Of a stretch of DNA of 7,648 nucleotides, positions 1-5,589 are shown piece after piece. The stretch is from Alphaproteobacteria bacterium (GTDB lineage Bacteria; Pseudomonadota; Alphaproteobacteria; Kiloniellales; J153): contig RFLL01000070.1 of assembly GCA_003693905.1 (NCBI GenBank), positions 1 through 7,648 of the forward strand. Direction: 5' to 3'. The position numbers were made by a program, and so were the translations under genes. How positions within the stretch are numbered: the stretch's first letter is position 1; each line of letters begins with the position of its first letter. The notes below the pieces were generated by a model, which was given only the letters and a program-made list of their open reading frames with translations, had not been told where the DNA came from and made no database searches.

Positions 1-210
<210 letters not shown>

Positions 211-292
211 CTTTTCGCCCTGGTTGTCGGGCGGAAAATCGCGACCGCCTTAATCTCCGCCTTTCGTTTCTCGTCCACAACAAGCCGGTGTC

Positions 293-1126
293 ATGCCCGA
301 ACTGCCCGAGGTCGAAACCGTGGTGCGCGGTCTGCGCGGTCCCCTGGAAGGGCGCCGTCTGACGCAGGTGATCGCCCGGCGCGCGGATCTGCGCATTCCG
401 CTGCCGCGGCATTTCGCCCGGCGTCTTGAAGGGCGCCGAATCCTGCGGCTGAACCGGCGCGCGAAATACATCGTGGCCGAACTCGACGACGGGGGCAGCC
501 TGCTGTGCCATCTCGGCATGTCGGGACGGATGATCGTGGCGGCCGCGCCCGGACCGCCGCCGGGACCCCACGACCATGTGATTCTGAGGACCGACGCCGG
601 CCTCGAGGTCCGGTTCTGCGATCCGCGCCGCTTTGGGCTGATGGACCTGGTTGCGCCGGGCGGGCTGGCGCAGCATCCGTTGCTGGCCGGACTGGGGCCG
701 GAGCCGCTCGGCAACGATTTTTCCGGTCCGGTTCTGGCCGCACGTCTGGCCGGTCGGCGCACGACGATCAAGGCGGCGCTTCTCGATCAGCGGGTGGTTG
801 CCGGTCTCGGCAACATCTACGCTTGCGAAAGCCTGTTCTTCGCCGGGCTGTCGCCGCGCCGGCGCGCCGGCAGTGTTCAGGGTGCGCGCGCCGAGCGTCT
901 GGCGGCGGCGATCCGCAGCGTGCTGATGCGCGCCATCGAGGCCGGCGGCTCGTCCCTGCGCGATTATGTGCAGGCCAGCGGCGAACTCGGCTATTTCCAG
1001 CATGAATGGGCGGTCTACGACCGCGCCGGCCAGCCGTGCCCGGGGTGCACGTGCGGGCACGGGACGATCCGGCGCATCGTGCAGGCGGGGCGCAGTACTT
1101 TCTATTGTGGCCGGCGCCAGCGGTAA
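293..1126 (+). CDS. mutM: Formamidopyrimidine-DNA glycosylase (Fpg/MutM)
   Basis: This bifunctional DNA glycosylase/AP lyase excises 8-oxoguanine and formamidopyrimidines. The start is fixed by MPELPEVE: Pro2 is the family's Schiff-base nucleophile and Glu3 is catalytic. Lys58 (RRAKYIV), the HLGMSGR segment (73-79), DPRRFG (110-115) and the H2TH region with [17 protein letters not shown] (166-182, Asn174 matching the DNA-contacting Asn) are all present. The C-terminal zinc finger begins with Cys249 and Cys252, with an extra Cys254. RSTFYC (267-272) gives the next ligand. The expected last Cys of CxxC is Arg275 (CGRRQR), so one zinc ligand appears lost. The length of 277 residues is normal. 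No strong Shine-Dalgarno precedes the ATG. The next gene starts 15 bp downstream, suggesting an operon. Identity is certain; metal binding and activity are open. Confidence 0.97.
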   Translation: MPELPEVETVVRGLRGPLEGRRLTQVIARRADLRIPLPRHFARRLEGRRILRLNRRAKYIVAELDDGGSLLCHLGMSGRMIVAAAPGPPPGPHDHVILRTDAGLEVRFCDPRRFGLMDLVAPGGLAQHPLLAGLGPEPLGNDFSGPVLAARLAGRRTTIKAALLDQRVVAGLGNIYACESLFFAGLSPRRRAGSVQGARAERLAAAIRSVLMRAIEAGGSSLRDYVQASGELGYFQHEWAVYDRAGQPCPGCTCGHGTIRRIVQAGRSTFYCGRRQR

Positions 1127-1141
1127 GGTAGACAGGCGGCG

Positions 1142-1600
1142 ATGACGACGATGCACGCTCCGATCCGGGCCCGGCGGTTGTGCCCGCGCCTTGCCGCGGC
1201 GGGGATGCGCGCCGGCCTGCTGGCGGGTCTGGTCATCGCGATGCCGGCATGGATTGCCACCGCCGGAGCCCAGACCCAGACCCAAACTCAAACTCGATCG
1301 GGGACGCAGGCGACGGCTTACGTCGCCGATATCGACGATCTGCCGCTGATGCCCGGCCTTGCCGAGGTCGCCGGTGCCGGCATCGTCTTCGACAAGCCGT
1401 CCGGACGCATCGTCGAGACGTATGCGCAAGGAGCCCTTGCCCGCGCCGAGGTGGCCGCGTTCTATGCCGCGACGCTGCCTCAGCTCGGCTGGCGGCCGCG
1501 CGGCGGCGACGTCTACACCCGCGAGGGCGAGCGTCTGAGCCTGGTCTTCCTCGGCGTCGACGGCGATCTGGTCGTGCGCTTCACGCTGGAGCCCGAATAG
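1142..1600 (+). CDS. Predicted secreted/periplasmic small protein of unknown function
   Basis: I do not recognise a named family. The 152-residue product has an Arg-rich N-terminus (about residues 9-23). A hydrophobic stretch follows (about 24-40, GLLAGLVIAMPAWIATAGA), ending in an AGA|Q-type signal peptidase I site after residue 43. The predicted mature protein opens with four Gln-Thr repeats (44-51). A compact domain follows with DIDDLPLMPGL (63-73), IVFDKPSGRIVETYAQG (81-97), an FYAATLPQLGW helix-like segment (107-117) and a C-terminal strand-rich part with YTREGERLSL (125-134). There is no cysteine after the signal peptide, so it is not a typical lipoprotein. It starts 15 bp after mutM, pointing to co-transcription; AAGG lies about 13 bp upstream of the ATG. 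An ATG at codon 4 is an alternative start. Codon use matches its neighbours, so I consider it real. Confidence 0.85.
   Translation: MTTMHAPIRARRLCPRLAAAGMRAGLLAGLVIAMPAWIATAGAQTQTQTQTRSGTQATAYVADIDDLPLMPGLAEVAGAGIVFDKPSGRIVETYAQGALARAEVAAFYAATLPQLGWRPRGGDVYTREGERLSLVFLGVDGDLVVRFTLEPE
1271..1294 (+). repeat. Four-unit hexanucleotide tandem repeat coding (Gln-Thr)4
   Basis: Four 6-bp units lie in tandem in frame: CAGACC twice, then CAAACT twice. They encode Gln-Thr four times immediately after the predicted signal-peptide cleavage site of the small exported protein. Because the unit is 6 bp, gain or loss of copies would keep the reading frame and only change the length of the N-terminal linker. 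Confidence 0.8.
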
Positions 1601-1714
1601 GTCCGGCCCCGGACAAGGCGGTGCGAGCGCGTCGCGGTATTCGAAACGCCGCCGGGCTGCGCGAGTCACCCGAGCCCACGCGATACAGATGATCCAGATG
1701 GAGGATTCTTCACC

Positions 1715-2491
1715 ATGAGCTTTGAAAACATCCTGGTTGAAACCCGTGGCCGCGTCGGCCTCATCACCCTGAACCGGCCCAAGGCGCTCAATGCCCTGTG
1801 CGCTGCGCTGATCGACGAACTGGGGCGGGCGCTGGATGCCTTCGAGGCCGACGATGCTATCGGCTGCATCGTCGTGACCGGCTCTGAAAAGGCGTTTGCC
1901 GCCGGTGCCGACATCAAGGAGATGATGGACAAGACCTACATGGACGCCTACCTCGAGGACTTCATCACCTCCGGGTGGGAGCGTCTGGCCGCCACGCGCA
2001 AGCCGATCATCGCCGCCGTGGCCGGATACGCCCTCGGCGGCGGCTGCGAAATCGCCATGATGTGCGACATGATCATCGCCGCCGACACCGCGAAGTTCGG
2101 CCAGCCGGAGATCACCTTGGGCACGATTCCGGGCGCCGGCGGCACGCAGCGTCTGACCCGGATCGTCGGCAAGTCGAAGGCGATGGACTTGTGTCTGACC
2201 GGGCGGATGATGGACGCCGAAGAAGCCGAACGCTGCGGCCTGGTCGCGCGCGTCGTGCCTGCGGACAGGCTGCTCGACGAAGCGCTGGCGGCGGCCGAGA
2301 AGATCGCCTCGATGTCGCGCCCGGTGACGATGATGGTCAAGGAGGCGGTCAACCGGGCTTACGAGACGACGCTGAGCGAAGGCATCCGCTTCGAGCGCCG
2401 TGTCTTCCACGCCACCTTTGCCACCGCCGATCAGAAGGAAGGCATGCGCGCCTTCGTCGAAAAGCGCAAGCCGGTGTGGTCGCATCGCTAG
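1715..2491 (+). CDS. Enoyl-CoA hydratase/isomerase (crotonase family)
   Basis: The product is a 258-residue crotonase-fold enzyme, the usual length for a bacterial enoyl-CoA hydratase, which adds water to trans-2-enoyl-CoA in fatty-acid beta-oxidation in the cytoplasm. [10 protein letters not shown] (19-28) and [11 protein letters not shown] (60-70) give the CoA-binding loop and the first oxyanion-hole amide (Ala65). [13 protein letters not shown] (106-118) gives the second (Gly109) and Glu112. [20 protein letters not shown] (128-147) gives Glu132. Glu112 and Glu132 are 20 residues apart, as are the two catalytic glutamates of the rat enzyme, which supports true hydratase activity over other crotonases. 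GAGGA (1700-1705 region) sits 9 bp before the ATG and decides the start. A 114-bp gap separates it from the preceding gene, and no clear promoter is visible there. The physiological substrate cannot be read from sequence. Confidence 0.95.
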   Translation: MSFENILVETRGRVGLITLNRPKALNALCAALIDELGRALDAFEADDAIGCIVVTGSEKAFAAGADIKEMMDKTYMDAYLEDFITSGWERLAATRKPIIAAVAGYALGGGCEIAMMCDMIIAADTAKFGQPEITLGTIPGAGGTQRLTRIVGKSKAMDLCLTGRMMDAEEAERCGLVARVVPADRLLDEALAAAEKIASMSRPVTMMVKEAVNRAYETTLSEGIRFERRVFHATFATADQKEGMRAFVEKRKPVWSHR

Positions 2492-2504
2492 GACGCGTTC
2501 CGAC

Positions 2505-2546
2505 GGGCCGTGCCGGCGGCATCCGCGATGCCCAGCGGCGCGGCCC
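2505..2546 (+). terminator. Strong hairpin after the hydratase gene, possible terminator
   Basis: Thirteen bases after the hydratase stop, GGGCCGTGCCG (2505-2515) pairs with CGGCGCGGCCC (2536-2546): 11 bp including one G-U pair. Inside it, GGCAT (2518-2522) pairs with ATGCC (2528-2532) around a CCGCG loop. It lies 21 bp before the rpsT -35 box, where the mutM-to-hydratase transcript would be expected to end. It lacks a T-tract, being followed only by pyrimidine-rich CCTCGGCCCTCCTC. It may therefore act as an RNA 3'-end stabiliser or a Rho-assisted end rather than a classical intrinsic terminator. Confidence 0.42.
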
Positions 2547-2566
2547 CTCGGCCCTCCTCAAGCGCC

Positions 2567-2595
2567 TTGACGGGTCCGGGCCCGGCCGCTATATA
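2567..2595 (+). promoter_or_regulatory. Sigma-70-type promoter of rpsT
   Basis: TTGACG (2567-2572) and TATATA (2590-2595) are separated by exactly 17 bp. This is the best promoter match in the window and fits strong housekeeping expression of a ribosomal protein gene. The predicted start of transcription is near 2602, giving a leader of about 45 nt before the rpsT ATG. The spacer contains a perfect 10-bp palindrome, CCGGGCCCGG (2576-2585). Confidence 0.75.
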
Positions 2596-2646
2596 CCGCC
2601 GGCTTCGCACCCTACCGAGCGACTGTCAGGCAAGGCTTGCAAACCT

Positions 2647-2910
2647 ATGGCTCATCACGCATCCGCCAAGAAACGCATCCGGCGCAACGCGCGCCGCGCC
2701 GTCATCAACCACGCGCGCATCAGCCGCATCCGCACCTTCGTCAAGAAGGTGGAAAAGGCGATCGCCGGCGGTGACAAGGAAGCTGCGCGGGCGGCCTTCA
2801 GGGTTGCTCAGCCGGAATTGCACCGTGGCGTCAAGGTCGGCGTGCTCCATCGCAACACGGCGGCGCGCAAGCTGTCGCGTCTGTCCGCCCGCATCAAGAC
2901 CATGGGCTGA
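2647..2910 (+). CDS. rpsT: 30S ribosomal protein S20 (bS20)
   Basis: bS20 binds 16S rRNA early in 30S subunit assembly. The 87-residue product, the standard length, starts [18 protein letters not shown], continues with [19 protein letters not shown] (33-51) and ends [10 protein letters not shown]. It is Lys/Arg-rich and helical throughout, as expected for this protein. The reading frame stays open far upstream into the hydratase gene, but only the ATG at 2647 gives the conserved N-terminus and lies downstream of its own promoter. AAGG (2632-2635) about 11 bp before the ATG is a modest ribosome-binding site. It overlaps a short inverted repeat, GCAAG-G-CTTGC (2630-2640). Placement just upstream of dnaA is common in alphaproteobacteria. 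The gene is monocistronic judging from its promoter and the long gap after it. Confidence 0.97.
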   Translation: MAHHASAKKRIRRNARRAVINHARISRIRTFVKKVEKAIAGGDKEAARAAFRVAQPELHRGVKVGVLHRNTAARKLSRLSARIKTMG

Positions 2911-3064
2911 GCCGCAAACCGCCTCACCCACCACGCGGGCGGCCCAGCATGTGACGCCGGTCCCGATACCAAACATCCAGGCGACCGTCGTTCAGGTTCC
3001 GGCCGCGCGGGCATGAACCACACGACGCCGCGTCACGCGACACCCGGCGGTGTGCGCGTCGTTT

Positions 3065-3084
3065 CCGTGTGCGCACGCGGTTTT
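3065..3084 (+). terminator. Candidate intrinsic terminator downstream of rpsT
   Basis: CCGTGT (3065-3070) pairs with ACGCGG (3075-3080) around a GCGC loop, with one G-U pair, and is followed directly by TTTT (3081-3084). This is the most terminator-like element after rpsT, although it lies about 155 nt past the stop codon. A second weaker hairpin with stem ACACC/GGTGT sits just upstream, at about 3040-3060. Confidence 0.4.
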
Positions 3085-3270
3085 GATCCCGCCGTTCTTC
3101 GATTTCGATATTCGGGCCTCGCCGTTCGGGATATCGTTCCCGACAGGCATGGCCGCCACGCAGCGGTTGCGGCTGTGTCTGTCGCCTCCGGCTTCGATCC
3201 GTCCGCGCGGGCACGCCGGCCACGCCGGCAAACGGGCGGCAAAAAATCCACCGTTCCCTTTTCGATCCGC

Positions 3271-3299
3271 TTGCCATGTTTCTTAACCAAAGCTACATT
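3271..3299 (+). promoter_or_regulatory. Candidate promoter for a long dnaA leader
   Basis: TTGCCA (3271-3276, five of six bases of TTGACA) and TACATT (3294-3299, four of six bases of TATAAT) are spaced by 17 bp. It points toward dnaA and would give a leader of about 430 nt that includes the nested hairpin at 3331-3399. A TTAACC sequence inside the spacer (3284-3289) resembles half of a CtrA site, but the second half at the right spacing is absent. A promoter closer to dnaA was not convincing. Confidence 0.4.
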
Positions 3300-3330
3300 A
3301 GTTCGGGTGGCGCGGGGCAGGCCGGAAGTC

Positions 3331-3399
3331 ATTTAAAGAAAAATAGAAAGTAATCTTCTCTAAGAGTTCAGAGAAGCTAGGTATTTTTGTCTTTCAAAT
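3331..3399 (+). other. 69-nt AT-rich nested hairpin upstream of dnaA
   Basis: ATTTAAAGAAAAATA (3331-3345) pairs completely with 3382-3399. The pairing is AAAAATA with TATTTTT (3382-3388), AAAG with CTTT (3391-3394) and ATTT with AAAT (3396-3399), with only a GT bulge and a single C bulge. Inside, CTTCTCT (3355-3361) pairs perfectly with AGAGAAG (3370-3376) around an 8-nt loop. In all, 22 base pairs form across 69 nt in sequence that is about 73% A+T. It could be a structured mRNA leader, a cruciform or DNA-unwinding element, or a remnant of a small palindromic element. No flanking target-site duplication is evident. Confidence 0.5.
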
Positions 3400-3453
3400 C
3401 GGGGGACGATGTTGTCTTTTCTTGCATCCGAGTTGTTTTATAAGGGATCGCAG

Positions 3454-3470
3454 GGATTTATTGTAAATCT
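3454..3470 (+). other. Short inverted repeat in the AT island
   Basis: GATTTA (3455-3460) and TAAATC (3464-3469) form a perfect 6-bp stem with a TTG loop, extendable by a G-U pair. A further weak stem, GGCT/AGCC (3471-3474/3481-3484), follows directly. Together with the larger hairpin upstream they make this part of the dnaA leader region structured. Confidence 0.3.
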
Positions 3471-3723
3471 GGCTGGTAAAAGCCCCGCACATGCAAGGAT
3501 TCAAAGCGGCGAGGCGGTCGGGGCCGACAGGGGCACCCGCACCGGACGGGGGCCGTTTCCGCCGTATTCAGCGCACGCTCCCGGGTCGTTTCCGCTGCGC
3601 CCGCAGAGCCATGCGCACACGATCCGCATCACGCATCACCGACCTCGCCCGCATCGTCGGGCGCCGGCTCGGGGGACTCTTTTGCGGTGGTGATTTCGAT
3701 ATCATCCGGGGGACAGCGCGACC

Positions 3724-3731
3724 AAGGGGGG
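3724..3731 (+). promoter_or_regulatory. Ribosome-binding site that decides the dnaA start
   Basis: AAGGGGGG lies 6 bp before the GTG at 3738, good spacing for translation from that codon. The ATG at 3750 would be 18 bp away and the GTG at 3687 lies upstream of this site, so the site favours 3738. Confidence 0.55.
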
Positions 3732-3737
3732 CCGAGC

Positions 3738-5204
3738 GTGTCGAAGCGAATGGATCATGAAGAAGATGTCAGGCCGAGCGACGAACGTTGGGCACGCATT
3801 CGCGGTCGTTTGCGTGCCGAGGCGGGGGAATCGGCCTACCGCAGTTGGCTGAAGCCGCTGACCTTCGTGGGCATCAGCGGTGGTGTCGTGCGCATGGCCG
3901 TGCCGACGCGTTTCATGCGCGACTGGGTTCAGGACAACTACCTGTCGCTCATTCAGGATCTGTGGCGTGCAGAGGACCCGGCGGTTACGCGCGCCGAAAT
4001 CGTGGTCAAGCCGCCGCTGCCCACCATGCCCCTTTCCGGAGTGAGGCGCGCTTCTGCCTCTGCAACGGCAACGGCGGCATCCGCAAACGCTGGCGCAACT
4101 CGTACCCGGGCGTCGGCCTCCCGGGCGGCCCGGGGGTGCGAGTCCGAGACCTCGGCCGCGCGCGGCGCCTCGATGGACGAGATCGGCGCGCCGCTTGACG
4201 AGCGTTTCACGTTCGACAACTTCGTCGTCGGCAAGCCGAACGAATTCGCCTACGTCGCGGCGCGGCGCGTTGCTTCGGCCGAAACGGTGCCGTTCAACCC
4301 GCTGTTTCTGTACGGTCCCGTGGGCCTCGGCAAGACCCATCTGATGCACGCCATCGCCTGGGAAATTCGTCGCAACAACCCGCAACGGCAGGTCATCTAT
4401 CTGTCGGCCGAAAAGTTCATGTATCAGTTCGTACGGGCGCTGCGGACCAAGGACACGGTGTCGTTCAAGGAACAGTTCCGCTCCGTCGACGTGCTGATGA
4501 TCGACGATTTCCATTGCATCGCCGGGCGCGACGCCACGCAAGAGGAGTTCTTCCACACCTTCAACGCGCTCGTTGATCGCAACCGCCAGGTGGTGATCTC
4601 CGCCGACAAGAGCCCGTCGGACCTGGAGGGCGTGGAAGAGCGCATGCGCTCCCGCCTCGGTTGGGGGCTGGTCGCCGACATTCATCCCACGACCTACGAG
4701 TTGCGCCTCGGCATTCTGCAGACCAAGGCGGAGCAGTCGGGCGTGGCGGTGCCGCCCAAGGTGCTCGAATTCCTGGCCCACAAGATCACCTCGAACGTGC
4801 GCGAGCTCGAAGGGGCGCTCACGCGCATCATCGCCCACTCGACGCTGATCGGCCATCCGATCACCCTGGAATCGACCCAGGAGGTGCTGCACGATCTGCT
4901 GCGCGCGCGTGAGCGGCGGGTGACCATCGAAGAAATCCAGCGCCGCGTGGCGGAACATTTCAATGTCCGTCTGACCGACATGCATTCGGCCCGGCGCTCG
5001 CGGGCCGTGGCACGCCCGCGTCAGGTGGCGATGTATCTGTCGAAGCACCTGACGACCCGCTCGCTGCCCGAGATCGGGCGCAAGTTCGGCGGTCGCGATC
5101 ACACCACCGTGATGCACGCCGTGCGCAAGATCGAGGAACTCAAGACCGCCGATGCCAGCTTCGCCGAAGAGGTCGATCTGCTGCGCCGGATGCTCGAGGC
5201 CTGA
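3738..5204 (+). CDS. dnaA: Chromosomal replication initiator protein DnaA
   Basis: DnaA is the AAA+ ATPase that binds origin boxes and opens the chromosome. From the GTG start it has 488 residues. Domain I spans about 15-80 (YRSWLKPL at 34-41). The Ala/Ser/Thr/Arg-rich linker (domain II) spans about 103-150. Domain III begins near DERFTFDNFVVG (154), with Walker A GPVGLGKTH (193-201), Walker B VLMIDD (252-257), sensor I around ISADKSP (287-293), the arginine-finger box EERMRSRLGWGL (300-311) and sensor II NVRELEGALTR (353-363). Domain IV carries ARPRQVAMYLS (425-435) and the signature GGRDHTTVMHA (451-461). After Walker B the usual DD(V/I)QF reads DDFHC, which is odd. Alternative starts are GTG 3687 and ATG 3750. 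dnaN follows after 381 bp with its own promoter. Identity is certain. Confidence 0.96.
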   Translation: MSKRMDHEEDVRPSDERWARIRGRLRAEAGESAYRSWLKPLTFVGISGGVVRMAVPTRFMRDWVQDNYLSLIQDLWRAEDPAVTRAEIVVKPPLPTMPLSGVRRASASATATAASANAGATRTRASASRAARGCESETSAARGASMDEIGAPLDERFTFDNFVVGKPNEFAYVAARRVASAETVPFNPLFLYGPVGLGKTHLMHAIAWEIRRNNPQRQVIYLSAEKFMYQFVRALRTKDTVSFKEQFRSVDVLMIDDFHCIAGRDATQEEFFHTFNALVDRNRQVVISADKSPSDLEGVEERMRSRLGWGLVADIHPTTYELRLGILQTKAEQSGVAVPPKVLEFLAHKITSNVRELEGALTRIIAHSTLIGHPITLESTQEVLHDLLRARERRVTIEEIQRRVAEHFNVRLTDMHSARRSRAVARPRQVAMYLSKHLTTRSLPEIGRKFGGRDHTTVMHAVRKIEELKTADASFAEEVDLLRRMLEA

Positions 5205-5217
5205 GCGGCGGAACGAC

Positions 5218-5295
5218 GCCGGAACCGGGTCTGCGGGGCGCGATCGGCCATTGCCGAGAGGGGGCTGGGCGCCCCCGCGGCACGGGTTCCCCGGC
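5218..5295 (+). terminator. Nested stem-loops after dnaA, possible transcript end
   Basis: GCCGGAACC (5218-5226) pairs with GGTTCC (5285-5290) and CCGGC (5291-5295 region), with a 2-nt CC bulge, enclosing a perfect GGGGGC/GCCCCC hairpin (5260-5265/5271-5276, 5-nt loop). It starts 13 bp after the dnaA stop. There is no T-tract, so termination is only inferred from position and stem strength. A further CCGGG/CCCGG stem sits at 5310-5327. Confidence 0.3.
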
Positions 5296-5385
5296 CGCTT
5301 CCCGAGGCACCGGGCGGGGCGTCCCGGAAGCCATTCCGAGGGCGGCTCCGGGCGGCGTCCGGGCCCTGGGAAAGGTGCATAAAGC

Positions 5386-5414
5386 TTACCTTTTTCGCGA
5401 CTTCGGGCTATACT
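5386..5414 (+). promoter_or_regulatory. Candidate dnaN promoter
   Basis: A good -10 box, TATACT (5409-5414, five of six bases of TATAAT), lies 17 bp after TTACCT (5386-5391), a weak -35. It is in the only AT-richer stretch of the dnaA-dnaN gap. Transcription would begin near 5421. This implies that dnaN and recF can be expressed separately from dnaA. Confidence 0.55.
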
Positions 5415-5419
5415 GACCA

Positions 5420-5472
5420 GCCATATCCAGAGGCGCCGTCGCGCCGTCTTTCCCATTCGCTGCGGATATGGC
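5420..5472 (+). other. Stem-loop at the predicted 5' end of the dnaN transcript
   Basis: GCCATATCC (5420-5428) is matched perfectly by GGATATGGC (5464-5472), a 9-bp stem. The 35-nt loop contains a second hairpin, GGCGC/GCGCC (5432-5436/5441-5445), with a CGTC tetraloop. The left arm begins at the position where the promoter above predicts transcription to start, so the mRNA would begin with a paired 5' end. Stabilising or regulatory roles are inference. Confidence 0.4.
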
Positions 5473-5538
5473 CCTGCGGCCGGGGTCGGGGCAACCTGAG
5501 GCGGCCGGTACGGGGGCAAATCGGGGGGGCAGATCGGA

Positions 5539-5589
5539 ATGCGCCTCCGCTCGGGAGACATCATCGAGGACCGTTTCGAGGGCTCATGA
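5539..5589 (+). CDS. Possible 16-codon leader ORF overlapping the dnaN start
   Basis: ATG at 5539 opens a frame encoding MRLRSGDIIEDRFEGS. Its TGA (5587-5589) overlaps the dnaN ATG (5586-5588) in an ATGA arrangement typical of translational coupling. A G-run (5523-5529) about 9 bp upstream of the ATG could act as a weak ribosome-binding site. The peptide resembles nothing I know. The frame is short enough to be chance, so this is a speculative call resting on the exact overlap. Confidence 0.2.
   Translation: MRLRSGDIIEDRFEGS

Larger units (their letters stand above)
2911..3737. other. Long rpsT-dnaA intergenic region (about 830 bp)
   Basis: No convincing gene lies here. Short open frames exist on both strands, but none has a recognisable protein sequence or a well-placed ribosome-binding site. 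The first part (2911-3240) is GC-rich with several small hairpins, including TCGGGATATCGTTCCCGA (3126-3143) and a 9-bp tandem repeat CACGCCGGC (3212-3229). The middle (about 3331-3470) is an AT island: by my count 48 of 140 bases are G or C, in a window that is otherwise clearly GC-rich. The last 250 bp return to GC-rich sequence and carry two copies of the octamer CGGGGGAC (3670-3677, 3707-3714), with a third at 3400-3407. I found no canonical DnaA box (TTATCCACA or close form) by eye. Confidence 0.7.
5205..5585. other. dnaA-dnaN intergenic region
   Basis: The first 165 bp are extremely GC-rich and rich in stem-loops. From about 5376 the sequence becomes more balanced and holds the dnaN promoter. 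The predicted dnaN leader of about 165 nt then starts with a long-range stem and ends with a 16-codon mini-ORF that overlaps the dnaN start. I see no other gene here and no canonical DnaA box. Confidence 0.7.

Noticed and set aside
272..280. DnaA-box-like CGTCCACAA just before mutM
   Set aside because: It matches the consensus at only about seven of nine bases, stands alone and is far from dnaA.
1601..1614. Palindrome GTCCGGCCCCGGAC directly after the exported-protein gene
   Set aside because: Stem of 5 bp with a 4-nt loop and no T-tract; too weak to call a terminator.
1975..2646. Upstream in-frame extension of rpsT by 224 codons
   Set aside because: The extension is the hydratase gene read out of frame, and it would bypass the promoter at 2567-2595. 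bS20 is 87 residues from the ATG at 2647.
3013..3336. Overlapping short frames of 78-107 codons between rpsT and the AT island, on both strands
   Set aside because: Several frames compete, none has a ribosome-binding site or recognisable sequence, and they overlap hairpins including a terminator-like one.
3498..3679. GANTC (CcrM-type) sites upstream of dnaA at 3498-3502 and 3675-3679
   Set aside because: Two sites in about 830 bp is no more than chance, so methylation control cannot be argued from number alone.
3409..3693. 94-codon frame in the rpsT-dnaA gap
   Set aside because: It starts in the AT island with only a G-run 2 bp before the ATG, then becomes Pro/His/Arg-rich as GC-rich non-coding sequence does. 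No recognisable protein.
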